54,822 nucleotides of DNA. Origin: JALORV01 sp035429805. GTDB taxonomy: Bacteria; Pseudomonadota; Gammaproteobacteria; Burkholderiales; Burkholderiaceae_F. Of the stretch, positions 8,954 to 18,877 are shown one piece after another. Location of the stretch: positions 1-54,822 of the forward strand of contig DAOMFL010000016.1 of assembly GCA_035429805.1 (NCBI GenBank), in the 5' to 3' direction. A program made the position numbers and the translations under genes. Each line of letters begins with the position of its first letter. Within the stretch, counting starts at the first letter, position 1. The notes below the pieces were generated by a model. That model was not told where the DNA came from. It worked only from the letters and a program-made list of their open reading frames with translations, and searched no databases.

Positions 8954-9553
8954 ATGAAGATCGCTGCCGTTCTGACTGCAGCGGTTGCCGCACTCTCTCC
9001 ATCCGCCTGGGCCGCGGCCGTGCCGGGTCAGTCCGCCCCGGACTTCCGCGCCCTCGATACCAGCGGCAAGGCCGTTTCTCTCGCCGACTTCCGTGGCAGG
9101 ACCGTCGTGCTCGAGTGGTCCAACCCCAACTGCCCGTTCGTGCAGAAGCATTATGTTAGCGGCAACATGCAGGCGCTGCAGCATGGGACCACGGGGTCGG
9201 GTGTCGTCTGGCTTGCGATCAACTCGACCAATGACACTCACTCCGACTACATGTCGCCGGCGAAACTCGGCGCCTGGTTCGCAGGCCAGAAGGCCGCGCC
9301 GACCGCAGTCCTGATGGACACCAAGGGCGAGATCGGACGCGCGTACGGCGCGAAGGTGACGCCGCACATGTACGTCATCGACCCGCAGGGCATCGTGATC
9401 TACGCCGGGGCGATCGACGACAAGCGCAGCGCCAACCCAGCCGACGTGAAGACCGCGACGAACTACGTCGCCGCCGCACTGGCCGACACGCGTGCCGGCA
9501 AGCACGTGGCGACGGCGGCCTCGAACCCGTACGGCTGCACGATCAAGTACTGA
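8954..9553 (+). CDS. Exported thioredoxin-fold (redoxin/AhpC-TSA-like) protein
   Basis: A 199-residue protein with a signal peptide (cleavage near SAWA-AAVPG) and a redoxin core (PGQSAPDFRALDTSGKAV). The conserved motif NPNCPFVQKHY puts a single peroxidatic-type cysteine at C60; there is no CxxC, and one more cysteine, C195, sits four residues from the end. Members of this family are often annotated as thioredoxin-family or peroxiredoxin-like proteins with no settled substrate. It lies directly after dsbD, which may reduce it. A strong terminator follows. Confidence 0.8.
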   Translation: MKIAAVLTAAVAALSPSAWAAAVPGQSAPDFRALDTSGKAVSLADFRGRTVVLEWSNPNCPFVQKHYVSGNMQALQHGTTGSGVVWLAINSTNDTHSDYMSPAKLGAWFAGQKAAPTAVLMDTKGEIGRAYGAKVTPHMYVIDPQGIVIYAGAIDDKRSANPADVKTATNYVAAALADTRAGKHVATAASNPYGCTIKY

Positions 9554-9578
9554 CCGAGCACCGCGGTCCCACGAAGCA

Positions 9579-9608
9579 AAACGGCCCGCGAATGCGGGCC
9601 GTTTCTTT
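9579..9608. terminator. Rho-independent terminator after the dsbD cluster
   Basis: An 11-base perfect stem (AAACGGCCCGC with GCGGGCCGTTT) around a GAAT loop followed by TCTTTT. It ends rightward transcription and, with the A-run on the other side, could also serve leftward groEL transcripts. Confidence 0.85.
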
Positions 9609-9744
9609 TGGCATACGGCAGGGTGCGAGATCGCAACCTGGCGACCGATTCGCGGATGCAGAGCAAGGAGCGCGCGCTCAGACAGTACGCTGAGGTACGT
9701 CCAGCGTGCGCGACGCCGCTATGCGCCGCGAGCAGCCGTCGGCG

Positions 9745-11388
<1,644 letters not shown>

Positions 11389-11446
11389 AGATCCTCTCTC
11401 AGGAATTTGAATGGCCGGCCGCGCAGCGTCCGGCGCGCATGAACAA

Positions 11447-11734
11447 TTAGGCGACGACGCCCATGATGTCTTCCTCGCGCATGACGAGGAGTTCCTCACC
11501 TTCGACCTTTACGGTCTGGCCCGAGTACTTGCCGAACAGCACCTTGTCGCCGACCTTGACGTCGAGCGTGATGAGCTTGCCGTTCTCGTCGCGCTTGCCC
11601 GGGCCGACAGCGATGATTTCGCCCTGGTCGGGCTTCTCAGCGGCGTTGTCGGGAATGACGATGCCGGACGCGGTCTTGCGCTCCTGGTCCAGGCGCTTGA
11701 CGATCACGCGATCGTGCAGAGGACGAATCTTCAT
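11447..11734 (-). CDS. groES: GroES, 10-kDa co-chaperonin
   Basis: 95 residues (MKIRPLHDRVIVKRL to EDIMGVVA), the usual length. It caps the GroEL ring. The mobile-loop region (ERKTASGIVIPDNAAEKP) and the beta-barrel core (GKYSGQTVKVEGEELLVMRE) are standard. It is first in the operon, behind the CIRCE element and a heat-shock-type promoter. Confidence 0.98.
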   Translation of the reverse strand: MKIRPLHDRVIVKRLDQERKTASGIVIPDNAAEKPDQGEIIAVGPGKRDENGKLITLDVKVGDKVLFGKYSGQTVKVEGEELLVMREEDIMGVVA

Positions 11735-11814
11735 ACGGTCTCCTAGCAGTTGATCTCTCGACGGGCGAGAAACAAAGAATGGGGGAGGCGGGCCTCCGCG
11801 GCCCGACCGAGCTG

Positions 11815-11841
11815 TTAGCAGTCGATCGGGACGAGTGCTAA
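11815..11841 (-). promoter_or_regulatory. CIRCE operator (HrcA binding site) of groES-groEL
   Basis: Inverted repeat TTAGCAGTC, nine bases, GAGTGCTAA. The CIRCE consensus is TTAGCACTC-N9-GAGTGCTAA, so only one base differs. HrcA represses through this site; hrcA itself is not in the window. It sits immediately downstream of the predicted -10 of groES. Confidence 0.93.
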
Positions 11842-11870
11842 TTCTAGGGGCCGGGCATTCGGTTTTCAAG
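11841..11870 (-). promoter_or_regulatory. groES-groEL promoter with overlapping sigma-70 and sigma-32 signatures
   Basis: Reading leftward, TTGAAA is followed after 17 bases by TAGAAT, a good sigma-70 match. The same bases give CTTGAA, 14 bases, CCCCTAGA, close to the sigma-32 pattern CTTGAA-N13/15-CCCCATNT. The -10 abuts the CIRCE operator, which fits dual heat-shock control. Read by eye; no transcript start is known. Confidence 0.7.
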
Positions 11871-12144
11871 TTCGACCCCAAAAGAAATTTCCGGAAACGT
11901 TCGCCGTTATGCGTAGTACAAGGCGCCGCAGCCATGTAAGTGATCACAAACTCCTTGGCCCCAACTTATTCCGCTCGTTATCGAATCCGTGCGTGCAAGA
12001 GCTCAGTCGGAGCGGTCCGTCGCGGATGACCTTCTGTCGGGGCCGCGCGGCAGGTCGTCGACGGTCTAATGCGTTTGCGTGATACGTGCGGTCCCGTCTA
12101 TGCCGACAATCCGGACGTCGACCGACAAGCAGACGGGATCGGGC
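11871..12144. other. Intergenic region between groES promoter and Cas6e-like gene
   Basis: Separates divergent genes. I see no RNA gene, repeat or CRISPR-like unit. A weak rightward promoter could be TTGGCC, 17 bases, TTATCG near 11957-11985, but the -10 match is poor. The last part may be coding if the Cas6e-like protein uses an upstream GTG (12079) or ATG (12100). Confidence 0.4.
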
Positions 12145-12834
12145 ATGGACGTTTCACTGCGGTTGCCAGCGCACTGGCTGGGCTCCACGACGGGCAAGGG
12201 CAAGGGCCCGAAGACCCTGCGCGCGTTCGTCAATACGGTGATGAGCTACACCAAGATGGACGTGCCGACGGTCGAGCTCTACGAGACCGCGGTCACCTTC
12301 TCACCGAAGCATGCCGATCCGCTGTCGGCCCACGCAGCACTGACGCGCACGTTCGGCAAGAAGGCCGGCGTGAGTTTCGTGTTCCGCGCCGACACCGCAA
12401 CCCAGGGTCGCTACTGGGTCTACTCCGGCGACCCCTGGCTCGAACCCCCGGCCGAAGCGATCAGCGCGCTGGCGCCCAAGCGCCTTCTGGTTCAACTTGC
12501 AGAGGGCCTGCCGTACCGGTTTGCCCTCGAGGCCTGTGTCGGTCGGGAGCGCATGGTCGAGGGCGAGAAGGAAGTGGAGCCGTTCAAGACGCCGCAGGAG
12601 GTCGAGGCGTGGCTGGTGGCCGTCGCGCCGAAGTTCGGCTTCAAGCCGGACTTCTTCAACGTCGCCATCAAGCAGCTGGAGTTCCCATACGGCAACCGCA
12701 CGATCACACTGCCTTATGCCTCGATCGAAGGCGTACTGGAAGTGACCGATGCCGAATTGCTGAAGAAGCCGCTGCTGCGCGGCATTGGCTCGTACCGTCG
12801 CGTCGGCCTGGGACTGCTGCAGCTGTCGAACTAG
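12145..12834 (+). CDS. Solitary Cas6e/CasE-like RNA endonuclease
   Basis: I align this 229-residue protein by eye with Cas6e, the type I-E nuclease that cuts pre-crRNA. The C-terminal glycine-rich RNA-binding loop is complete: G213-I-G-S-Y-R-R-V-G-L-G223 fits GhGxxxxxGhG, and it is preceded by IEGVLEVTDAELL, like the EGVLTINDAPAL stretch of E. coli CasE. The segment SAHAALTRTFG aligns with LHQGLWHLF, placing H63 at the catalytic-histidine position (H20 of CasE). A core strand (VSFVFRAD) and an EVEAWL helix also match. About 40 N-terminal residues precede the first expected strand. I chose the ATG at 12145 (GGGA seven bases upstream); 12100 and a GTG at 12079 are alternatives. No other cas gene or array is in the window, so its RNA substrate is unknown. 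Confidence 0.72.
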   Translation: MDVSLRLPAHWLGSTTGKGKGPKTLRAFVNTVMSYTKMDVPTVELYETAVTFSPKHADPLSAHAALTRTFGKKAGVSFVFRADTATQGRYWVYSGDPWLEPPAEAISALAPKRLLVQLAEGLPYRFALEACVGRERMVEGEKEVEPFKTPQEVEAWLVAVAPKFGFKPDFFNVAIKQLEFPYGNRTITLPYASIEGVLEVTDAELLKKPLLRGIGSYRRVGLGLLQLSN

Positions 12835-12864
12835 AGCCCGCGCGGACACAACGTCCATGCGCAG

Positions 12865-12894
12865 AAACGGCGCCCACGGGCGCCGTTTTCTTTT
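12865..12894. terminator. Bidirectional terminator between the Cas6e-like and DUF1501 genes
   Basis: A ten-base stem AAACGGCGCC/GGCGCCGTTT around CACG, with a T-run on the right and an A-run on the left. It can end both converging transcripts. Confidence 0.8.
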
Positions 12895-12913
12895 CCGACA
12901 CCAGACGTCGTCG

Positions 12914-14302
12914 CTAGGCCATGAATCCCAGATTCGGCTGCGGGAAGTTCGCGGCATTGGGCAGCACGTCGCCGAGCTGAGCCGCAGTGATGCCGAACCA
13001 GGTCGCCAGCGTCGACGCATACTGATTGACCGATGTCGTCGGCAGCAGATTGCCGCGGCCGACGTCGTTGGGGCCACGCAGCACCGTGTCGGGCCAGGTG
13101 CCGTACAAGTCACCGCCCTTGACCGAGCCGCCGACAACAAAGTGGTGCGCGCCCCAGCCGTGGTCGGAGCCCTCGCCGTTGGAGTCGAGCGTGCGGCCGA
13201 AGTCCGACGCGGTGAACGCGGTGACGCTGTCGGAGATTCCCAGGCTGACCGTGGCGTTGTAGAACGCGGCCATCGCGTTCGCGAGTTCGGTCATGCGTCC
13301 ACCGTGACCGGTGATCAGGCCCGAATGCTGGTCGAAGCCGCCGATCGAAACGTGAAAGACCTGGCGCTGTGCGCCGAGGGCCTGGCGCGCGGCGATCAAG
13401 CGGGCCACGTTGCGCAACTGGTTGCCGAGCCCGGTGTTCGGGAATGTCGAGAACGGCGCCGCGGTCGTGGGGAAACCGGCCAGCGCGGTGTTCAGCGTCT
13501 GCGCCGCCTCGGTCGAGCGTTTCACGATCGCGTTGTAATCCTTCTCGAGCAGATTGCTGCGATCCTCGGTCATCAGGCGCCGTGCCGTCGCAGGGCCGGC
13601 CGACGACCCGAACAGCGCATTGCCGGCCAGGCTGCCGATGGCCAGTCCGCCGTTGTTGCCGATCTGCATCTGCACGCTCGACTGGCCCGACAGGAACACT
13701 GCCGTGCCCGACGCCGAGATACAGGTGAAGTTCTGGTACTGGTTCGCGCTGGCGAAAAGATCCCCCATTTTCCCGCCCCAGCCGACGCGCGCTCCTTCGC
13801 GGCGCCCGTTGTAGGTCTGCCAGACCGACTGCTGGTCGTTATGAGAAAACAGGCTCGGCGGCAGCGGAACGCTGCGCGCGCGGTATTGCGCCATCGTCGT
13901 CGGGACGACCAGCGTGCCGACATTGGCGAGGACTGCGGCCTTGCCGGCGTCATAAATGGTCTTTATCGGCTGCAGCTCGGACCGCAGCGAAACCTGGCGG
14001 CCGGTCATCGACGGGTTGGTCGGCGTCGTCAGCGGCAGCAGTGCTGTCTGCGGCAACGTCAGGTTGGTGCGCGACTGCGCGTACAGCTGGTAGCCGGCAT
14101 TGTCGTAGGGCACGACCATGTTCGAGTGGTCGTTGCCGCCGTACATGAAGACGCAGACCAGCGCCTTGTAGTCGGTCGGCGCGGTCTGCGCCGACGCGGC
14201 GCCGATCGCGGCAAGGTTGATCGCCCACGGGGTCGCCGCGCCGGCCACGGACAGGCGTGACGCCGTGCGCAGGAATTCACGGCGGGAAGCATCGATCGTC
14301 AT
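12914..14302 (-). CDS. DUF1501 family protein, Tat-exported
   Basis: 462 residues. The N-terminus carries a twin-arginine signal (SRREFLRTAS, arginines 7 and 8) followed by a hydrophobic stretch and an alanine-rich cleavage region (IGAASA). The family core is clear: LVCVFMYGGNDHSNMVVPY, FSHNDQQSVWQ, and late FGRTLDSNGEGSDHGWGAHHFVVGG, whose aspartate and histidines resemble metal ligands of the alkaline phosphatase/sulfatase superfamily. The ATG at 14302 has AGGGAG upstream. It follows a DUF1800 gene by 11 bp; the two families usually occur as a pair. No substrate is known to me. Confidence 0.9.
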   Translation of the reverse strand: MTIDASRREFLRTASRLSVAGAATPWAINLAAIGAASAQTAPTDYKALVCVFMYGGNDHSNMVVPYDNAGYQLYAQSRTNLTLPQTALLPLTTPTNPSMTGRQVSLRSELQPIKTIYDAGKAAVLANVGTLVVPTTMAQYRARSVPLPPSLFSHNDQQSVWQTYNGRREGARVGWGGKMGDLFASANQYQNFTCISASGTAVFLSGQSSVQMQIGNNGGLAIGSLAGNALFGSSAGPATARRLMTEDRSNLLEKDYNAIVKRSTEAAQTLNTALAGFPTTAAPFSTFPNTGLGNQLRNVARLIAARQALGAQRQVFHVSIGGFDQHSGLITGHGGRMTELANAMAAFYNATVSLGISDSVTAFTASDFGRTLDSNGEGSDHGWGAHHFVVGGSVKGGDLYGTWPDTVLRGPNDVGRGNLLPTTSVNQYASTLATWFGITAAQLGDVLPNAANFPQPNLGFMA

Positions 14303-14313
14303 CGTCTGGCTCC

Positions 14314-16062
14314 CTACTTCAGCACCAGGAATTCCGGCGACGTCATCGTCAGGAAGATCGCCAGCTGGGCGCGGTTCTGTCGCGCGTTGGTGGCCGTCAT
14401 CGGGATCGCATTTACCGCATCGCGGATCGACGCCAGGGTTGCGCTCGACATCGCGTTGCCGGTCAGCATCAGGCTCACCTGTGCGACCAGCGTGTCGGCG
14501 TTGTCCGCGATTGCGTTGATCGCCGTGTAGTCCGCCCTGACATCGCTGCCGGTACCCGCGCCGTTCTGAATCGCGCCCTGGATGAAGTTGGCATAGGCCG
14601 CGACCGAGATCTCGTGCGTGATCTGGAATTCGGGCGCAACCAGGTCCGCCGCCGCGATGCTGGAATTCGGCGGTACGAAGCCCGGACGGAAGAAGTTGAA
14701 CACGCTCGGAGCCCGCATCGGCGTCTGCGTGAGCTGGTTGTCGAGCACGCCGAGCCGGAAGTTGCCGCTTTGCGAGGTGGCGCCGAAGGCGCGCATCCAT
14801 GCAGCGAGCCGCAGGTTCGGTTCACGCAGCTTGCCCGCGCCCGGCCCGGTGGCTGGAGCCGTCGCCTCCGGATCGAACAGCACGGCGCGCACCGTCGCCT
14901 TCAGGTCGCCGCGCACGCCCCTGCCGTTGTTGTTGAACGCGGCCGCGACACGCCCGACGTAGGCCGGGCTCGGGTTGCTGGTCACCATGTGCTGGATCAG
15001 CCGCTGCGCCAGGAACGGGCCGACGTTTGGGTGATTGAAGAGCGTATCCAGTGCCGTCTTCAGTGCCTGCGGTCCCGCCGTTCCTGCCTGCACGGTGGCG
15101 CCCAGAAACTGCTTCTCGAGCGGCGAGTGGTACTGCGCGTAGAACTGCATCGGGATCACGCGCCGCATCGGGTCCGACGGGTTGCTGCCGCCGAAGCGGC
15201 CGTTCGCAGGATCTGGCGTCCCGGTGTTGCCCCAGCCCCAGCCGGTAAAGACGCGCGCCAGGCCCCGTATGTCGTCCATGCCGTAGGTGTCGACCGGGTT
15301 GCCGTTGACCAGCTTCGGCGTGCCGTCGGCGTTCAGTTCCACCAGACCGATCGTGAACAGCTGCATCACCTCGCGCGCATAGTTCTCGTCGGGCACCCTG
15401 CCGTTGTCACCACGGTTGGCGAGCGATGTCAGGTACTGGCCCATCGCGGGATGCTTCGTCACCGCCTCGAGCAGGTCGCGGTAGTTGCCGAACGCATGCG
15501 TCGACAGCGTGTCGAGGTACGACGCCAGTGTGTGGGGCGCGTTCTGCAGTGCGGCGTCGGCGGCGGATGTCACCAGGATCTCCGACAGCGCGTAGGTCAC
15601 GCGCTGACGCAGAGGATCCGGTCCGGTGATCGCCTGCTTCCAGAACGACTGGTACAGCGGGTCGATCGTGACGGTGACACCATCCGGCGTCGGAATCGGA
15701 TACACGGCCAGCACGAAGTCCAGATGCGACGTGCGCGGAATCTGGAACTGCTGCTCAATCCAGTTGTTGTACCCGAGTCGTTTCAGCCGATCGATCTCGG
15801 CCTTCGTTGCGCCGAAGGTGGATTGGGCGAGGAACCGCACCGCTTCGGCGTCGGACGGTGACGACGTCGGAGCTGCAGTCGGCCCGGAGGGGGCGAATCC
15901 TCCGGGAGGGGGTTCGGGGATCGTGCCCGGGGAAACACCCGTCGCGGGCGACGGGTTGGCGGTTGTCCCGGTACTGCTGCCACCGCCACCGCAGGCCGCG
16001 AGCGCAAGCGCAGCGCACAGCACAGCCAGTAAGCTTCGAGACTTGAATCCACCAGAATTCAT
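14314..16062 (-). CDS. DUF1800 family lipoprotein
   Basis: 582 residues. A lipoprotein signal ends at C24 (LALAAC), followed by a glycine/serine/proline linker of about 45 residues and then the DUF1800 domain (EAVRFLAQSTFGATKAEIDRL, DENYAREVMQLFTIGL, GLARVFTGWGW, HPNVGPFLAQRLIQHMV, PSVFNFFRPGFVPP). The family is found with DUF1501 proteins, as here, and is thought to act outside the cytoplasm; no enzymatic role is established to my knowledge. It is the first gene of the pair, divergent from dacB. Confidence 0.9.
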   Translation of the reverse strand: MNSGGFKSRSLLAVLCAALALAACGGGGSSTGTTANPSPATGVSPGTIPEPPPGGFAPSGPTAAPTSSPSDAEAVRFLAQSTFGATKAEIDRLKRLGYNNWIEQQFQIPRTSHLDFVLAVYPIPTPDGVTVTIDPLYQSFWKQAITGPDPLRQRVTYALSEILVTSAADAALQNAPHTLASYLDTLSTHAFGNYRDLLEAVTKHPAMGQYLTSLANRGDNGRVPDENYAREVMQLFTIGLVELNADGTPKLVNGNPVDTYGMDDIRGLARVFTGWGWGNTGTPDPANGRFGGSNPSDPMRRVIPMQFYAQYHSPLEKQFLGATVQAGTAGPQALKTALDTLFNHPNVGPFLAQRLIQHMVTSNPSPAYVGRVAAAFNNNGRGVRGDLKATVRAVLFDPEATAPATGPGAGKLREPNLRLAAWMRAFGATSQSGNFRLGVLDNQLTQTPMRAPSVFNFFRPGFVPPNSSIAAADLVAPEFQITHEISVAAYANFIQGAIQNGAGTGSDVRADYTAINAIADNADTLVAQVSLMLTGNAMSSATLASIRDAVNAIPMTATNARQNRAQLAIFLTMTSPEFLVLK

Positions 16063-16209
16063 TACAGGTCAACTCCAGGGTGTGCGGCGAGCGCACGCGG
16101 GAGCCGCGCGGACGCAGCCCCGACCATCGCGCAGGCTAATCAACGGCTACCTGGGGAACCATCGGGCGAACGAATTAGCGGTCGGCGCCCGGAGCCGGAG
16201 TTCTTGACG

Positions 16210-17631
16210 GTGAATCGGAGCCTACGAGTGATTACGGCAGCAGTGGCACTGCTGCTGGCGCTGCCGGCCTTGTCCCAGGGCGCGCGGACAGCCGGGGCGC
16301 TGCCGGACAGCGTTGCGAACGCGTTCAGGGTGGCCAACGTGCCGACGGCGAACGTGGCCGTGAGCGTGGTTCCGCTGAGCGGGCCGGGGCTCAGCCTGGC
16401 TCTCAACGAGACGGCGCCGATGAACCCGGCGTCCACGATGAAGCTGGTCACGACGCTGGCCGCGCTGGAACTCCTCGGACCCCAGTTCGTCTGGCGCACT
16501 GACGCCCTCGCCGTCGCTCCGCTCGTGAACGGCGCGCTCGAAGGCGATCTCTTCCTGCGCGGCAGCGGCGACCCGCGTTTCGTCATCGAACATCTATGGT
16601 TGCTGGTTCAGAGGCTGCGCGGCGTCGGTCTGCGCGACATCCGCGGTGACCTGGTGCTTGATCGCGGCGCCTTCGAGGTGATTGCGCACGATCCGGGTGC
16701 CTTCGACGGCGAATCGCTGCGCCCCTACAACGCCGGACCGGATGCGCTGCTGCTGAACTACAAGAGCGTCAGCTTCCACTTCGTGCCCGAAGCGGACGTA
16801 AGACAGGTACGGGTCTATGCGATTCCGCAACTCGCCGGGATGACGGTGCCGCCCACCGTCAAGGCACTCGACGGCCCGTGCAACGACTGGCGCGCCCGAC
16901 TCGCCGGCGATTTCGGAGACGCAATGCAGCCGCACTTCCGCGGCGGCTTTCCGCTGTCCTGCGGTGACCGCGTCTGGCATGTCAGCCTGCTTTCCCACAC
17001 ACAGTACGTTGATGCCGTATTCCGTGCCCTCTGGACCGGCAGTGGCGGCAGCTGGCGCGGCCGCGCGCGCGACGGTACGACGCCGGCCGATGCGCGGCGG
17101 CTGGCACAGCATGAGTCGGACTCGCTGGCGGAAGTGATCCGCGACATCAACAAGTTCAGCAACAACGTCATGGCGCGGCAGCTCTTCCTGACTATCGGCG
17201 CGGAAGTCAGCAGGCAGCCTGCCAGCGTCGAGCGGGCGCAGCGCGTTGTCGGCGACTGGTTGGTGGCCAGGGGCCTCGACCGGCGCGAGTTCGTGCTGGA
17301 AAACGGCGCCGGGCTGTCGCGCGTGGAACGCCTGACGGCGGCCGGACTTTCGCGACTGCTGCAGGGGGCGTTCGCGGGTCCGCTGATGCCGGAGTATGTG
17401 TCATCGCTGCCGCTGGTCGGCGTCGATGGCACGATGCGAAAGCGGGCGGGGGCGGCGGGCTCGGCGCACATCAAAACAGGGCTGCTGGCCGACACCCGCG
17501 CGATCGCGGGCTATGTACTCGCGGCCAGCGGGCGGCGCTATGCCGTCGTCGCCTTCGTCAACCACACGAATGCGGGGGCCACGCAGGGCGCGCTCGACGA
17601 TCTGCTGAACTGGGTCTATGTCAACGGCTAG
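16210..17631 (+). CDS. dacB: DacB/PBP4, D-alanyl-D-alanine carboxypeptidase/endopeptidase
   Basis: Periplasmic penicillin-binding protein of peptidase family S13 that trims and opens peptidoglycan cross-links. The three active-site motifs are present: S75-T-M-K78 (MNPASTMKLV), SNN in INKFSNNVMARQ and KTG in HIKTGLL. A signal peptide covers the first 24 or so residues. I prefer the GTG at 16210 because GGAG lies nine bases upstream; the TTG at 16204 would be only three bases from it. Length (473) suits the family. Confidence 0.92.
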   Translation: MNRSLRVITAAVALLLALPALSQGARTAGALPDSVANAFRVANVPTANVAVSVVPLSGPGLSLALNETAPMNPASTMKLVTTLAALELLGPQFVWRTDALAVAPLVNGALEGDLFLRGSGDPRFVIEHLWLLVQRLRGVGLRDIRGDLVLDRGAFEVIAHDPGAFDGESLRPYNAGPDALLLNYKSVSFHFVPEADVRQVRVYAIPQLAGMTVPPTVKALDGPCNDWRARLAGDFGDAMQPHFRGGFPLSCGDRVWHVSLLSHTQYVDAVFRALWTGSGGSWRGRARDGTTPADARRLAQHESDSLAEVIRDINKFSNNVMARQLFLTIGAEVSRQPASVERAQRVVGDWLVARGLDRREFVLENGAGLSRVERLTAAGLSRLLQGAFAGPLMPEYVSSLPLVGVDGTMRKRAGAAGSAHIKTGLLADTRAIAGYVLAASGRRYAVVAFVNHTNAGATQGALDDLLNWVYVNG

Positions 17632-17724
17632 GGACTCCGGGGAATTCGACCTGCGTCATGCCGTCGAGGGCGCCGGTGGCTAGTCTGCAGGGTGTAGCGG
17701 TAGTTCGAAAGACAAGGAGAAGCG

Positions 17725-18027
17725 ATGGAACAGAGCATGAAGGAACGCCTGATGGCCGACGTGAACGCCGTACTGGCGGACGCCGAGGAGTTGCTGCGGC
17801 AGGCGGGGCAGGCGAGCGGTGAACAGGCCGCCGATCTGCGCAAGCGGGCCCAGTCCGCGATCGCCAGCGCGAAGACGCGACTCGTCGACATCGAGCACAA
17901 GGTCGCCGACAAGACCCGCTACGCCGCCAAGGCGACAGATCACTGGGTGCACGAGAATCCATGGAAGGCGATCGGCGTCGCCGCGGGGGTCGGCGTCGTC
18001 GTCGGACTGCTGATCAACCGTCGCTAG
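17725..18027 (+). CDS. DUF883 (ElaB/YqjD-like) membrane-anchored protein
   Basis: 100 residues: an acidic/alanine-rich amphipathic helical body with coiled-coil character, then the conserved VHENPWKAIGVAAGVGVVVGLLINRR C-terminal anchor of the family (given in part: HENPWKAIGVAAG). E. coli YqjD binds ribosomes at the inner membrane in stationary phase; whether this one does is inference. AAGGAG precedes the ATG. It leads a three-gene cluster with yqjE- and yqjK-like genes. Confidence 0.88.
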   Translation: MEQSMKERLMADVNAVLADAEELLRQAGQASGEQAADLRKRAQSAIASAKTRLVDIEHKVADKTRYAAKATDHWVHENPWKAIGVAAGVGVVVGLLINRR

Positions 18028-18042
18028 GCCGGGCCGCCCGCG

Positions 18043-18456
18043 ATGACGGCCGAGGCCGAACCGCCGAGTGGCCTGGCGGCACGGCTGCGCAGGCTGCTGG
18101 CGCAGTGCGTTTCGTTGCTGGCCACGCGCGGCGAGCTCGCGGCAATCGAGCTCGCCGATGCCCGCGATCGCATGCTGCGGTGGCTGGCGTTCGGACTCGT
18201 CGCGGCGGTGCTGCTGCTGGCGGCGCTGATGACCACGTCGCTGTGGCTGGCCGCGGTCTTCTGGGACGGACCGCGCGCCCTCATGCTGGGCCTGCTCGCG
18301 CTCGCCTACGCCGCCGGCGGGGCCGTCCTGATCGGCATCGTCCGGCGCGAAGTCGCCAACGCCCCGTCGCTGCTTGAGCAGACGCGCACCGAACTGCAGA
18401 AGGACCGCGAAGCACTGCGCGGGACCCTGCGCGGAGCCGACGATGCCACGGGCTGA
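18043..18456 (+). CDS. YqjE-like protein (phage-holin superfamily annotation)
   Basis: 137 residues with two predicted membrane helices (WLAFGLVAAVLLLAALMTTSL-like and ALMLGLLALAYAAGGAVLIG) flanked by charged helices (GELAAIELADARDRMLR). It matches the small YqjE-type family often labelled phage holin family protein; there is no phage context here. It starts 15 bp after the DUF883 gene. Confidence 0.82.
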   Translation: MTAEAEPPSGLAARLRRLLAQCVSLLATRGELAAIELADARDRMLRWLAFGLVAAVLLLAALMTTSLWLAAVFWDGPRALMLGLLALAYAAGGAVLIGIVRREVANAPSLLEQTRTELQKDREALRGTLRGADDATG

Positions 18457-18841
18457 GGCGCGCGAACGCGCATTGCGCCGCGAGTTGCTGCTCGTGCGCG
18501 CTGCAACCGAGCGTTTGACGCTCACGATCGAGCTGCAGCAGCTGGGCAGCCGGGCGGGTCAGGGACTGCCCGGCCTGCTCTTCACCGGCGCCCGGCGCGC
18601 GCAACGGTCGGGGCTGCTGCAGCTGGCCGCGTCGGCCTTGCGGATCGCCCGGGCCCAGCCCTGGCTGGTCCCGGCCGTTGCCGGCGGCATCGCGCGCGTG
18701 GCGCGATCGCGCACGCTTCGCTACGCAGCACTGGCGGCCCTCGCGGCCGGGGCTTACTGGTGGTATCGGCACCGGGTTCACGAAGCGGCCGGGAACACCG
18801 AGGAGGAGTCGGTCACCACCGCTCCCGACGCGGGCAAGTAA
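18443..18841 (+). CDS. YqjK-like small membrane protein
   Basis: 132 residues, basic N-terminal helix (RAEARERALRRELLLVRAATE), then a short hydrophobic segment (TLRYAALAALAAGAYWWY) and a polar tail. The ATG at 18443 overlaps the stop of the yqjE-like gene by 14 bases, indicating coupled translation. Position third after DUF883 and YqjE is the main support for the YqjK label; sequence similarity is weak by eye. Function unknown. Confidence 0.65.
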   Translation: MPRAEARERALRRELLLVRAATERLTLTIELQQLGSRAGQGLPGLLFTGARRAQRSGLLQLAASALRIARAQPWLVPAVAGGIARVARSRTLRYAALAALAAGAYWWYRHRVHEAAGNTEEESVTTAPDAGK

Positions 18842-18877
18842 GCGAATCGCGGACCCCGGGGCCCGCTGACGCCCCCA

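Noticed and set aside
11447..11947. A longer groES reading starting at 11947
   Set aside because: It would translate the CIRCE element and promoter; the ATG at 11734 gives the exact family length.
12145..12834. The idea that a CRISPR array accompanies the Cas6e-like gene
   Set aside because: No direct repeats with regular spacers are seen on either side of the gene or elsewhere in the window.
18043..18841. Phage origin for the holin-like YqjE family gene
   Set aside because: The three-gene set with DUF883 is a normal chromosomal cluster; there are no other phage genes in the window.
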